Of a DNA stretch of 64,000 bases, positions 1 through 8,358 are shown piece by piece. The notes under the pieces were generated by a model. The model made no database searches. It had not been told where the DNA came from and saw nothing but the letters and a program-made list of their open reading frames with translations. The stretch comes from Firmicutes bacterium UBA3553 (lineage in GTDB: Bacteria; Bacillota; Clostridia; Tissierellales; Sedimentibacteraceae). The position numbers were made by a program, and so were the translations under genes. The DNA is taken from positions 1-64,000 of the forward strand of contig DFOA01000020.1 in assembly GCA_002381185.1 (NCBI GenBank), in the 5' to 3' direction. How positions within the stretch are numbered: the stretch's first letter is position 1; the number at the start of each line of letters is the position of its first letter.

Positions 1-344
1 TTGCTTCCCCCGGCATAGCCGCGGGTTTATTGTTGATACAATAAATGTTGGAGTTCAAATATGACTCCAACATTCACTTTATTCAGTTTTACGCTTTAGC
101 GAATATATTAAAATCACTAAAGCATTAGTTTTTTGATTCCGTACAATTACGCGAAGCACCACCACATAGTAGCTTCGTGCTTCTTACCTGCAGAAATAAA
201 TTCCACACTTTAGGATGATAATATTGATACACTTATATATTATGATATATATATTTTTTTGTTACTAAATAATTTAAAAGTAGGGCAAGATACAATTCTT
301 TGTGTCAGAAATAAATAAAATTTGAGTAGAGTTTTATGCCTTGA
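1..344. other. Left-edge intergenic region with two hairpins
   Basis: No gene is supported in the first 344 bases. A GC-rich imperfect stem at 7-25 followed by a T-rich stretch could be the terminator of a plus-strand gene lying to the left of the window. A second, perfect 11-bp stem (arms 44-54 and 64-74, AATGTTGGAGT and its complement) has no strong T-run on either side, so its role is open. The rest is AT-rich sequence up to the stop codon of the gene that follows on the minus strand. Confidence 0.4.
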
Positions 345-1028
345 CTACATAAACTCTTTATTATACTTTTTTATAAAGTCTTTATCTATTTCTTTGACTT
401 TAATATTTTTCCTATAGAATTCATCTAAATATTTTTGCTTTTCTTCATATTCTTTTTCGGTCATACCTGCTCTCTGAAGTATGTGTTCCCTCACTTTTCT
501 TTTAAGTATACTTTTTTCATATGAGGGCGGAGCAATCTCATTATAAAACTCTTCTGCTGTGACACCTCTCCCGGCAAGGTATTGTTCAAAACTCTCTTTT
601 GCGTCTTCTGTTTCCCAAACGGCTTTTTCACTTGAAATACATTCTTCCAATTCTTCTTTTGAAACTTCTATGTCATTCGCTTCCGCATAGTATAGCTCAA
701 ATTTTTCTTTATAAACATAATCAAAAGGATTCGAACCCCAAGATATAGGTGTTGAACTGCCAGCAGCTTTCATCGCATCTGATATAGCTTTATTCTTTTC
801 GATTCGCTCTATAATCTCATCTTCGTACACAGGTATATCATTAACATACGAAACAACATTTCTGTTTTCAGAAATATTGGACTTTTCGGAAACATTCCTT
901 ATTCCTATTCCTAAACTATATCCCCAATCGGCTAATTTGTTTTCTATATTATCGCCATAAGCAGTAAAAAGGCCGACAGTACATATAGATATTACTAATA
1001 TTAAACAGACTATTTTCCACTTTTTCAT
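345..1028 (-). CDS. Exported protein, possible SurA-like N-terminal domain
   Basis: This is a 227-residue protein with a lysine-tipped hydrophobic N-terminus (MKKWKIVCLILV...) that looks like a signal peptide or membrane anchor. After it comes a segment of the form VVSYVNDIPVYEDEIIERI, which resembles the start of SurA/PrsA-like chaperone domains. The remainder is charged and helical with no parvulin catalytic core visible. The open frame allows a start six codons earlier, but the GGGGAG ribosome site sits at the right distance only for the start chosen here. The neighbour on the same strand is a small membrane protein, so the two may be co-transcribed. The SurA-like reading is an inference from the short motif only; otherwise the function is unknown. 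Confidence 0.6.
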   Translation of the reverse strand: MKKWKIVCLILVISICTVGLFTAYGDNIENKLADWGYSLGIGIRNVSEKSNISENRNVVSYVNDIPVYEDEIIERIEKNKAISDAMKAAGSSTPISWGSNPFDYVYKEKFELYYAEANDIEVSKEELEECISSEKAVWETEDAKESFEQYLAGRGVTAEEFYNEIAPPSYEKSILKRKVREHILQRAGMTEKEYEEKQKYLDEFYRKNIKVKEIDKDFIKKYNKEFM

Positions 1029-1106
1029 TTTAAATTCTCCCCGCATAAAATCCGAAACGTTCCTACTCCTTCAAACATTCTCACAATCCAATCTAAACGC
1101 TTATTC

Positions 1107-1337
1107 CTATTTAACTGCATTTGAAACAAAATAATATCCTAACATATAAACTAAAAACAAATATATCAATAATACCGCAAAATAAATTGCAAACCTGATA
1201 CGTTTCAATTTAAGAGCACGAAAGTAGTTACTATTGAAAAAAATATATGCTATAACAGGAATAAAAAGAATAATAAGTATTATTGCCTTTCCTACATAAT
1301 CGACGCCACTGCTGAAAAAATGCAACCATTTTATCAT
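1107..1337 (-). CDS. Small two-helix membrane protein
   Basis: A 76-residue protein of unknown function. Two hydrophobic segments (about residues 15-35 and 48-71) separated by a short basic loop (LKLKRIR) predict an integral membrane protein with both ends on the same side. The start is preceded by AGGTGAGGG at good spacing. It lies 78 bp upstream of the SurA-like exported protein on the same strand, which suggests one transcript. Its own upstream region is occupied by the left end of the RAYT element, so that element may have separated it from an earlier promoter. I do not recognise a family. Confidence 0.6.
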   Translation of the reverse strand: MIKWLHFFSSGVDYVGKAIILIILFIPVIAYIFFNSNYFRALKLKRIRFAIYFAVLLIYLFLVYMLGYYFVSNAVK

Positions 1338-1370
1338 AATTTTCCCTCACCTTTCTGAAATATATCATGT

Positions 1371-1414
1371 CCAACGGGGACGGTGTCCAACGGGGACGGT
1401 TCTTTCTGGACAAT
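1371..1414. repeat. REP-like repeats, left end of RAYT element
   Basis: Two tandem copies of a CCAACGGGGACGGT unit lie here. The inner copy (1387-1414) continues into TTCTTTCTGGACAAT and is the inverted counterpart, 27 of 28 positions by eye, of 2422-2449 on the other side of the transposase gene. The GGGACGGTTCTTT core recurs as a perfect hairpin at 55378-55413. This is the pattern expected of REP sequences mobilised by a REP-associated tyrosine transposase. Confidence 0.8.
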
Positions 1415-2449
1415 TATCCGCGTCTATCATAATTAATATTCCCCTTTTTCACTTCATTTCATTACAGATTTTAAGCACTGTACCTTTACTTGTATTAGTT
1501 ATTGCAGCTATTTGTCTTGATGAAAGGTCAAATTCTTCTTTTAAATACATTATTATTTTATTCCTAGTATTGCGGTTTTCACTAATGGATAAATCTTTAG
1601 TGCACAATCCCTTTAAAGATAAAATATTATCTAAAGCTTTCTTAGCTTGATTTTCTTGTTCTATTCTTAATTCCTCATTGCTTTTTTCTATAAAGTCAAT
1701 AAATTTTATGTCGCTATCTAAATTGCTGAAATCGATAAATTGTTTTATAGCTACCGATATATTTTCAGAAAAAAGATTTAATACTTTATCAGTTATTAAG
1801 CCACTATATTTCTTTATACCAATATAATCATTGTAGCTGCTCCATAAATACCTTTCTGGCGAGTTTACTAAACCTGCTTTTACCGGATTGTTATGTATAT
1901 ATCGCACAGCTGCCAGCAAATAATCATCGTTACAAACGATTTCACTTTTGAATCTATCCTGAAACAGATGTCCTACTCGTTTATATTTTTTATTGAAGTA
2001 ATAAACAAAACTAACATTTATTCTTTTCATTAATCTTGCTATATTGTAGTATTCATCATGTAATAACAAATGCACATGATTGCTCATTAAACAATAAGCA
2101 TATATATCGGTATTTTCTTCAGGAGCTTTTTCAAACAATGTAGAAATAAAACGTCTTCTGTCTTCATCATCCAAAAAAATCTTCCTCTTTTCATTACCGC
2201 GTATCATAATATGATAAATACCAGTATCACTAAACATCCTCGCTTGTCTTGGCATATTAACACACTCCTTGTATTATCTTAATAAGTAACTAAAGGATTA
2301 TGCTCTGCTTAATGTAAATGTTGTTGATATAACCATATACTGAATGGATATCTATGTCAATACCTATTAGTTAAATAATGGAATTTAAATATGCACCTCC
2401 CTCTGTAGTTGGAGGGTTTTGATTGTCCAAAAAGAACCGTCCCCGTTGG
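1387..2449 (-). mobile_element. RAYT element bounded by 28-bp inverted repeats
   Basis: A unit of 1,063 bp consists of a REP-associated transposase gene flanked by inverted REP copies at 1387-1414 and 2422-2449. The arms differ at one position, by eye. Outside the arms are further partial copies of the GGGGACGG core (1371-1386 and 2463-2486). Typical RAYT loci have REPs flanking the gene, so this fits. Such long near-identical arms could mean recent movement, or simply two REPs in opposite orientation. Confidence 0.75.
1449..2255 (-). CDS. REP-associated tyrosine transposase (Y1_Tnp family)
   Basis: This is a 268-residue member of the IS200/RAYT Y1 transposase superfamily, single-strand DNA nicking enzymes that use an HUH metal site and one tyrosine. 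The HUH motif is visible as H60-V-H62 in SNHVHLLL, and the likely nucleophile is Tyr119 in RYIHNNPVKAGLV. The N-terminal MPRQAR and the RGNEKRKIF segment are typical of the family. The C-terminal 60 residues look like a helix-turn-helix (SSRQIAAITNTSKGTVLK), an extension seen in many clostridial members. Ribosome site AAGGAG precedes the start. All motifs are intact and there is no frameshift, so it may be active. Flanking REP-like inverted repeats support the assignment. Confidence 0.9.
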   Translation of the reverse strand: MPRQARMFSDTGIYHIMIRGNEKRKIFLDDEDRRRFISTLFEKAPEENTDIYAYCLMSNHVHLLLHDEYYNIARLMKRINVSFVYYFNKKYKRVGHLFQDRFKSEIVCNDDYLLAAVRYIHNNPVKAGLVNSPERYLWSSYNDYIGIKKYSGLITDKVLNLFSENISVAIKQFIDFSNLDSDIKFIDFIEKSNEELRIEQENQAKKALDNILSLKGLCTKDLSISENRNTRNKIIMYLKEEFDLSSRQIAAITNTSKGTVLKICNEMK

Positions 2450-2490
2450 GTTTTGCAAAGTTTTGGGGACGGTTTATCCGTCCCCATTTT
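2422..2490. repeat. REP-like repeats, right end of RAYT element
   Basis: Positions 2422-2449 are the inverted copy of the left-end repeat. They are followed by GGGGACGG and its near complement CCGTCCCC (2463-2486), which would fold into a short hairpin just past the stop codon of the next minus-strand gene. The region may therefore also serve as a transcription end for the 2498-3118 gene. Confidence 0.75.
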
Positions 2491-2497
2491 AGTTTTC

Positions 2498-3118
2498 TTA
2501 TTCTTTTTTACTGAGCTCTTCTATTGTTTTAACAAACTCCTCTGTGGCTTCGTAGCCCTGAAGTTTCTGCTTGTTGTTCTTGGTGCTAAATTCGTTAAAG
2601 TATTCTTTTTTAATATACACGGTTTTATTTTCTATATCATAGTACAAATCAAAATTGTATTCTTCCTCGTCGCTGAAAAACAATTTTTGATTTTCGACGG
2701 TAAAGTCTGCATCAATCCAGTAGTAACCGTCTTTTTTTGAAGGAAGGTCTTCAACTGATACGGTTTCCTTTGATTTAAGAAGATTTTCAAACAGTTTTTT
2801 AACATCGGCAGATTTGTCTGAGCCTCCGGCGTCAGTACCCCCGAAACTGTTTAACTTCTTTATGTCTTCATGCTGGTTTGTATATCTGATTCCCTTATTT
2901 GAATAAACGGTTATATCCACATCTGAAACGCTGCTTATTGTTCCGGAAATTCCATTAATATCAGATTGTAAAACTTCATCTATAACGCCTATGTATTTAT
3001 CTTTTCTGAACAAAAAAGTTACAAGGACTATAGCCGCAGCCAAAAGCAATACCAGAAATATAATACGCCCATAATTAATTTTTCTTTTTCTTCCGTACAT
3101 GCTTCGTCTTCTTGCCAT
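2498..3118 (-). CDS. Membrane-anchored hypothetical protein downstream of coaE
   Basis: A 206-residue protein with a very basic N-terminus (MARRRSMYGRKRK), one transmembrane helix at about residues 19-40, and an extracellular domain rich in charged residues. The topology suggests a small surface or division-associated anchor, but I recognise no domain. It follows coaE by 4 bp on the same strand and has its own AGGTG ribosome site, so polA-coaE-this gene form one operon. Its 3' end runs into the REP sequences of the RAYT element. Confidence 0.7.
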   Translation of the reverse strand: MARRRSMYGRKRKINYGRIIFLVLLLAAAIVLVTFLFRKDKYIGVIDEVLQSDINGISGTISSVSDVDITVYSNKGIRYTNQHEDIKKLNSFGGTDAGGSDKSADVKKLFENLLKSKETVSVEDLPSKKDGYYWIDADFTVENQKLFFSDEEEYNFDLYYDIENKTVYIKKEYFNEFSTKNNKQKLQGYEATEEFVKTIEELSKKE

Positions 3119-3122
3119 AAAT

Positions 3123-3749
3123 TCACCTACCTAATTTTATTTTCAGAAGTTCTTTGATTTTAATTTCAAGCTCTTCGATTGTACCCTCGTTATCAATAAC
3201 TTCATCTGACATTGATACCTTTTCATTAATAGGTATTTGCTTATTTATTATACTTAATACATCTTCAGGATCTTTATTTTCTTTGATTGCCCTTTGCCTC
3301 AACCTTTCTATTTGGGTTTCGGGACTCACATAAACAAGCCATATTTCATCGAACTTAAGACCGTACTCTTTTTCTTGCTTCAGTCTTTCCAATATTAAAG
3401 GAATATCAAGAAAAATAACTTCATCTTTACATTCTTCAACACCCTTCATAAGCTTTTGAATCACATGGACATGAGTGATTTTATTTAAATCTCTTAAGCT
3501 TTTTTCGTCATTGAATACTATTTTCCCGAGCTTCTGCCTGCTAATTGATCCGTCTTCATTCAATATTTCTTTTCCGAAGCGATCAACTACTTTATGATAA
3601 AGATCTTCTCCCTTATTATAACCATCATGCACAATTTTATCTGAATCCAGAACTTGAAATCCAAGGTTTTTTATTACATTAACAGCCGCTGATTTGCCGG
3701 TCCCAATGCTTCCGGTAATCACAATTACTTTTTTTTTATTTTGCCTCAT
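3123..3749 (-). CDS. coaE: Dephospho-CoA kinase
   Basis: Catalyses the last step of coenzyme A synthesis, phosphorylation of the 3'-hydroxyl of dephospho-CoA. The P-loop GSIGTGKS is at residues 13-20, followed by the family's VLDSDKIVHD segment and, near the middle, EVIFLDIPLILE, matching the DxPLLxE motif of CoaE. Length (208 residues) is normal. The start chosen (MRQNKKK) lies inside the end of polA, overlapping it by 14 bp, with GGGAAGAAG upstream; an earlier start would overlap more. A polA-coaE order is common in clostridia, where fpg often sits between; no fpg is present here. Confidence 0.95.
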   Translation of the reverse strand: MRQNKKKVIVITGSIGTGKSAAVNVIKNLGFQVLDSDKIVHDGYNKGEDLYHKVVDRFGKEILNEDGSISRQKLGKIVFNDEKSLRDLNKITHVHVIQKLMKGVEECKDEVIFLDIPLILERLKQEKEYGLKFDEIWLVYVSPETQIERLRQRAIKENKDPEDVLSIINKQIPINEKVSMSDEVIDNEGTIEELEIKIKELLKIKLGR

Positions 3750-6453
3750 ACCAGCTTCTTCCCACATTTACATCCGATTTAAGCTGAACCTTGAAGGTAT
3801 CAACCACATTTTCCATTTCTTCTTTTAATATCTTTTTCACTTCGTTAAGCTCCGGTTCATAAGCTTCAATTATGAGTTCATCGTGAACCTGTAAAATAAG
3901 TCTGGATTTCATTTTATTACTTTTTAATCTTTTGTACACTCCCACCATGGCAGCCTTGATTATATCAGCGGCAGTTCCCTGGACAGGAGTATTGAGGGCA
4001 ATTCTTTCTCCGAAGGAACGAATATTAAAGTTACGTGATGCAAGCTCCGGTATATTTCTTCTTCTGCCGAAATATGTGGTTACATATCCGTCCTGCTTTC
4101 CTTGTTCCACTATGCTTTTCATATATTTGTCAATGTTGCTGAAATATTTAAGATAGTTGTCAATATACAATTTTGATTCTTTTCTTGGAATATTCAAGTC
4201 CCTGCTTAAGCCATAATCGCTTATGCCGTAAACAATTCCGAAATTTACGGCTTTTGCCCTGCTTCTCATTTCATGAGTTACTTCTTCCTTACTTACATGA
4301 AATACTTGTGATGCAGTCTTTGTATGTATGTCTTCGCTGTTTGCAAATGCATCAATTAAGTTTTGTTCGTCGGCAAGATGAGCCAGCACTCTCAGTTCAA
4401 TCTGAGAATAATCCGCATCGCAAAGAATATATCCCTCATCTGCTACAAATGCTTTTCTTAATTCTCTGCCTTCTTCAGTTCTAGTGGGTATGTTTTGAAG
4501 ATTCGGCTCAGTACTTGAAATCCTTCCTGTTGCGGCGATGGTCTGATTGAAGGAAGAATGAACTCTTCCTGTCCTGCTGCTCACAACATTTTTCAAGCCT
4601 TCCACATATGTGGAATTAAGCTTGACCATTTGTCTGTATTCAACAATCAAACTTACAATTTCATGCTCGGATTTCAATCTGTCAAGAACTTCGGCATCTG
4701 TGGATATTCCGGTCTTTGTCTTTTTAATCACAGGAAGCCCCAGCTTTTCAAACAATATAACCGACAATTGCTTAGGAGAATTAATATTGAAGCTTTCCCC
4801 TGCTTTTTCGTAAATTTCTTTTTCCAAGGCAGTAATTTTTTCCTGAAAATGAACTCCAAGACTGTCAATTACGTTAAGATCAACCTTAAAACCCACAAAT
4901 TCCATGTACGCCAAAACCTCTATGAGAGGAAGCTCGATGATTCTAAACAGCTCTGTCATTTCAAACTTGCTGATTTCATCAGTAATTTGCTTTTCTGCTT
5001 TTATGACAGTGCTTAAATAATTATATAGGTAATTCTTTCTTTTTTCCAAGTCCAATTCCTTGAATGACATCCTCTTTTTGCCTGTACCCAAAATATCATT
5101 TTCTGAAGGAATTTCTGTATTCAAATATTCATATGCAATTTTATCAATTGAATAAGAGCTTTCAGAAGGCTCTAAAAGGTATTTCCCAATTTCCGAATCA
5201 AAGGAAATATTGTTAAGCTCAATTCTTTTTTTCATTAAATAAATAACTTCATTTTTAATGCTGTGTCCTGTTACTTGTATATCTTCTCTTTCAAAAATAT
5301 CTTTTAGACCTTCCAACACTTCTTTTTCATCAATTTTTTCTATGTCTACATAATAAACATTATTTCCGTCTGAAATACCAACAGCCACAGATTGGCTGAA
5401 CAAGACCCTGTCAGAATCAAACAAAAATTTCAGAGCAAATTTTTTGCTTTTTAGGATACTTGTGACTGCTTCATTAATATCTTCATATTTATCAATATAC
5501 TTGATATCAATTTTATTTTGTATAATTTCAGGCTGAGCATCAGATTTCATTTCACTGTCAAACATAGACATTTGAGCTTCAGAATTTGGTTCTTCTTCTG
5601 TCACTCTTTTTTTAAAGGTTCTGAATTCAAGTTCATCATACAAAGATAAAAGTTTTTTTGAATCCGGTTTTTGAATTTTGTATTCATCTATATTAAATTC
5701 TATGGGAATATCTCTTATAATCCGCGCCAGGGTCTGACTCATGTAAGCCTGCATCTTGTCAGCTTCGAGCTTTTCCTTAAGCTTACCTTTTATGGAGTCA
5801 ATATTTTCATATACACTATCAAGACTCCCATATTCCTGAATCAGCTTAAGTGCAGTTTTTTCTCCTATGCCCCCTACACCGGGAATATTGTCGGACTGGT
5901 CACCCATCAATGCTTTTAAGTCTACAAACTGTGCAGGACTTATGCCGTAAGTGTCCCACATTGCCTGTACATCCATTTCTTCAGTATTTGTAACACCCTT
6001 TTTAGTCAATATAACCTTTGTGCTATCATCTATCAGCTGCAGGTAATCCTTGTCGCTTGTAACAAGGTACACTTCTGCTCCTTGCTCTTCTGCCGCATTT
6101 GCAAATGTGCCTGCCACGTCATCAGCTTCGAATCCGTCAATTTCAATGCACTTTATGCTGTGAATATTTAGTACGTCCCTTATAAGCTGAAATTGCTCAA
6201 CCAGTTCGTTTGGAGCTTTTGCTCTTGTTGCTTTATAGTCCTTATACTGCTCATGTCTGAATGAGGGTTTCTTGGGATCAAAAGCAACACATATGTACTC
6301 GGGAGAATATGTATCTAAAAGCTTATACAGCATACTTAAAAAACCATACACAGCATTTGTATATTGCCCTTTTTTTGTTTTAAGAGGCGGCATAGCGTAA
6401 AATGCTCTGAAAAGCAGACTATTGCCATCTAATATCATTATTTTATTGTTCAT
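3736..6453 (-). CDS. polA: DNA polymerase I
   Basis: 905-residue family A polymerase for gap filling, Okazaki fragment maturation and repair. The N-terminal 5' nuclease (about 1-290) keeps its acidic sites (LDGNSLLFRAFYAMP, FEADDVAGT, LVTSDKDYLQL, MGDQSDNIPGVGGIGEKTA). The middle domain aligns with the proofreading exonuclease but lacks its metal-binding residues: the usual DTE position reads LKFLFDSD, and the NxKxD motif reads HSIKNEV. Proofreading is therefore probably absent, as in Bacillus-type enzymes. Polymerase motifs A (DYSQIELRVLAH), B (RAKAVNFGIVYG) and C (VHDELIIE) are intact. AAGGAG precedes the start. First gene of the polA-coaE operon. Confidence 0.97.
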   Translation of the reverse strand: MNNKIMILDGNSLLFRAFYAMPPLKTKKGQYTNAVYGFLSMLYKLLDTYSPEYICVAFDPKKPSFRHEQYKDYKATRAKAPNELVEQFQLIRDVLNIHSIKCIEIDGFEADDVAGTFANAAEEQGAEVYLVTSDKDYLQLIDDSTKVILTKKGVTNTEEMDVQAMWDTYGISPAQFVDLKALMGDQSDNIPGVGGIGEKTALKLIQEYGSLDSVYENIDSIKGKLKEKLEADKMQAYMSQTLARIIRDIPIEFNIDEYKIQKPDSKKLLSLYDELEFRTFKKRVTEEEPNSEAQMSMFDSEMKSDAQPEIIQNKIDIKYIDKYEDINEAVTSILKSKKFALKFLFDSDRVLFSQSVAVGISDGNNVYYVDIEKIDEKEVLEGLKDIFEREDIQVTGHSIKNEVIYLMKKRIELNNISFDSEIGKYLLEPSESSYSIDKIAYEYLNTEIPSENDILGTGKKRMSFKELDLEKRKNYLYNYLSTVIKAEKQITDEISKFEMTELFRIIELPLIEVLAYMEFVGFKVDLNVIDSLGVHFQEKITALEKEIYEKAGESFNINSPKQLSVILFEKLGLPVIKKTKTGISTDAEVLDRLKSEHEIVSLIVEYRQMVKLNSTYVEGLKNVVSSRTGRVHSSFNQTIAATGRISSTEPNLQNIPTRTEEGRELRKAFVADEGYILCDADYSQIELRVLAHLADEQNLIDAFANSEDIHTKTASQVFHVSKEEVTHEMRSRAKAVNFGIVYGISDYGLSRDLNIPRKESKLYIDNYLKYFSNIDKYMKSIVEQGKQDGYVTTYFGRRRNIPELASRNFNIRSFGERIALNTPVQGTAADIIKAAMVGVYKRLKSNKMKSRLILQVHDELIIEAYEPELNEVKKILKEEMENVVDTFKVQLKSDVNVGRSWYEAK

Positions 6454-6546
6454 GGAATCTCCTTGCCTATTAAGTTTATCAAGACGTATATGATTGATTT
6501 GTAATTATGAAACGCTATTTTCTTTGTAATCACATTATAACAACTA

Positions 6547-6571
6547 ATATTCCCAGGGTAAAGGAATATTT
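6547..6571. promoter_or_regulatory. Inverted repeat between polA and the SOD-like gene
   Basis: AATATTCC and GGAATATT form 8-bp arms around a 9-base loop in the divergent intergenic region (6454-6635). It could be an operator for either gene. No clear sigma-A -35/-10 pair for the plus-strand gene is visible, which leaves room for an alternative sigma factor. Confidence 0.3.
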
Positions 6572-6635
6572 TCATTTATCATATCTTCAGTTTCCGGACA
6601 TATAATTAATTATCAATATGGAGGTATGAATATTT

Positions 6636-7226
6636 ATGAACAAACTCGAGCCTAAAAATTATAACTTTTCCAATGTTAAATTTTTCTCACCCCTGCAATT
6701 AAGCGAGCATTATGTTTTATATACAAGATACATTGATTGTTTAAATAAAGTAAATGAAGCTTTGAATTCGGATCTTACATATTCAATCTGCAATCCGAAT
6801 TACAGCGAAATCAGATCCGCAGAAAAATCAAAGACCTTCTGTTATGATGCAATCAAACTTCACGAACTGTATTTCGAAAATCTGACGGGCAACGACACAA
6901 GAGTACGCGGGCCAATTGAATCACTGTTGAAGGAAGTATTCGGCTCCTACGATAACTTTATCGAAAAATTCAAATGCATAGCTTTGTCAATGAGAGGCTG
7001 GGTTTTATTTTGTTATGACAGATATCATGATGAATACTATATTTACGGGCAGGACTCCCACGACGATGGTGTAATGCTGTATGCAGAGCCCCTGATTGTA
7101 TTGGATGTCTATGAACATGCCTACATGATTGATTACGGCATAAACAGGGGGAATTATATTGATGCATTTATTGCCAACCTCGATTACGGCGTGGTAAATG
7201 AAAGATTGCGCAATCTTAATTTTTAA
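6636..7226 (+). CDS. Divergent Fe/Mn superoxide dismutase homologue
   Basis: A 196-residue protein whose C-terminal half matches Fe/Mn superoxide dismutase: GWVLFCYDRYHDE, the second-shell glutamine in YGQDS, and LDVYEHAYMIDYGINRGNYIDAF. The four expected metal ligands can be placed at His25, His76, Asp157 and His161. The DxWEHAY signature has Tyr for Trp, and the N-terminal helical hairpin lacks the usual HHxxYV run, so it is a distant member. Superoxide dismutation is likely but not certain; a structural or spore-coat role is an alternative, since clostridial SOD-like proteins are found in coats. The ribosome site GGAGGT is 10 bases upstream. A 36-residue hydrophobic peptide gene follows, then a terminator. 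Confidence 0.8.
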   Translation: MNKLEPKNYNFSNVKFFSPLQLSEHYVLYTRYIDCLNKVNEALNSDLTYSICNPNYSEIRSAEKSKTFCYDAIKLHELYFENLTGNDTRVRGPIESLLKEVFGSYDNFIEKFKCIALSMRGWVLFCYDRYHDEYYIYGQDSHDDGVMLYAEPLIVLDVYEHAYMIDYGINRGNYIDAFIANLDYGVVNERLRNLNF

Positions 7227-7294
7227 AAAATCCAGTAACCTACTTTAGGTATAGACATATAATATCGTAAACAATACTTTAAGGAGGTTTAAAT

Positions 7295-7405
7295 ATGGGA
7301 TTTTTCAATGGTAACAGAGTTGGCGGAGAAAGCGGAACAAATTTACTATTCTTCTTCCTATTGTTAGTAATTTTATTTGGAATGTGCGACGAAGGATGTA
7401 ACTAG
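7295..7405 (+). CDS. 36-residue hydrophobic peptide
   Basis: An intact small gene with a strong AAGGAGG ribosome site. The product starts MGFFNGNRVGGESGTN, has one hydrophobic helix (LLFFFLLLVILFGM) and ends CDEGCN. The glycine-rich head plus single C-terminal helix recalls the very small YjcZ-type sporulation membrane peptides of Firmicutes, but that is only a resemblance. It sits 68 bp after the SOD-like gene and directly before a strong terminator, so both are probably on one transcript. Confidence 0.65.
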   Translation: MGFFNGNRVGGESGTNLLFFFLLLVILFGMCDEGCN

Positions 7406-7412
7406 TAATGAT

Positions 7413-7450
7413 AAAAAGAGGTCTGGGAAACCAGACCTTATTTTATTTTT
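7413..7450. terminator. Bidirectional terminator
   Basis: A perfect 8-bp stem, AGGTCTGG and CCAGACCT around a GAAA tetraloop (7419-7438), is followed by a T-rich tail on the plus strand and, read the other way, by CTTTTTATC. It ends the SOD-like/peptide transcript and the convergent hut-lysR transcript, overlapping the lysR stop codon. Confidence 0.9.
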
Positions 7451-8348
7451 CAATTTTATGTTTTGTAATCATAAATTCTTTAAATTTTTCTTCTATTTTT
7501 GAAAAATATCTGTCCTGCTGGTATACGTAATATAGCTTTCTTTTTAAAGTCATACCCTCTAATTCCAATATGAACATCTTGCCTTCTCTTAGCTCATTCT
7601 CAACGGCTTTTTTAGGCAAGACAGCTATTCCCACATCATTGGCAATGAATTTCTTTATTATTTCATTATCCTCAGCTTGAATTACAATATTTAAATCATT
7701 AAGCTTTATACGCTTTTTATTTAAATAGTTTTCAAATATCTGCAGAGTTGCGGAACCCTTCTCCCTAAGAATAAATCTTTGATCTAACAGTTTGTCCAAA
7801 GTAATTTTGCCGGAATCAAATTCCTTCATCTTTTCCGATGAAGCAACAATCACAACCTCATCCTCAGCAATACAGATATTTTTTATTCTTTTATTTTTAG
7901 AAGGTGTTCCGGTAAATCCAAAGCTTGTAAAGCCTTCTTCGATATTTTTAAACACCATGTCGGAATCTATTTTTTTAATTGTATATGAAACGTCCTTATA
8001 TAAATTGCCAAATTCTATAATTAAATCATGTATATAATAATCTGCAGGCATGGAACTGGTGTATACGGTTAAATTTCCATAAAGCTTGTCATCGTCTCTT
8101 CGTATTAATGAATAAATCTTATTCTCTTCATTAAGCACATTTTTTGCATACTTGTACAGAAGATATCCTTCTTCTGTAGGAATAATCTCTCTTCCGTTTT
8201 TTTTAAACAATTCTGCACCGAAATCCTTTTCAAGCAATTGAAGCTGCTTAGACACTGCAGGCTGAGTTACGAACAGCTTTTCAGCGGCCTTGGATATGTT
8301 TTTTAAGTTTATTACTTCAATAAAAGTTCTTAAATAAGATGTATTCAT
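7443..8348 (-). CDS. LysR-family regulator at the end of the hut operon
   Basis: 301-residue LysR-type regulator. The N-terminal helix-turn-helix is clear (NISKAAEKLFVTQPAVSKQLQLLEKDFGAELF, about residues 17-48). The rest fits a periplasmic-binding-like effector domain (FGFTGTP, FILREKGSATLQIFENYL, NDVGIAVLPKKAV). It starts 10 bp after hutP on the same strand with GAGG upstream, so it is co-transcribed with the hut genes. LysR regulators usually act on their own or adjacent genes with a small effector; urocanate or a folate/glutamate-linked signal would be a natural guess, but nothing in the sequence names the ligand. Confidence 0.9.
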   Translation of the reverse strand: MNTSYLRTFIEVINLKNISKAAEKLFVTQPAVSKQLQLLEKDFGAELFKKNGREIIPTEEGYLLYKYAKNVLNEENKIYSLIRRDDDKLYGNLTVYTSSMPADYYIHDLIIEFGNLYKDVSYTIKKIDSDMVFKNIEEGFTSFGFTGTPSKNKRIKNICIAEDEVVIVASSEKMKEFDSGKITLDKLLDQRFILREKGSATLQIFENYLNKKRIKLNDLNIVIQAEDNEIIKKFIANDVGIAVLPKKAVENELREGKMFILELEGMTLKRKLYYVYQQDRYFSKIEEKFKEFMITKHKIEK

Positions 8349-8358
8349 GTATACCTCA

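Noticed and set aside
1231..1413. Open frame MSRKNRPRWTP... across the left REP
   Set aside because: It is a translation of the repeat itself, as is a similar frame beginning at 2423 on the other strand.
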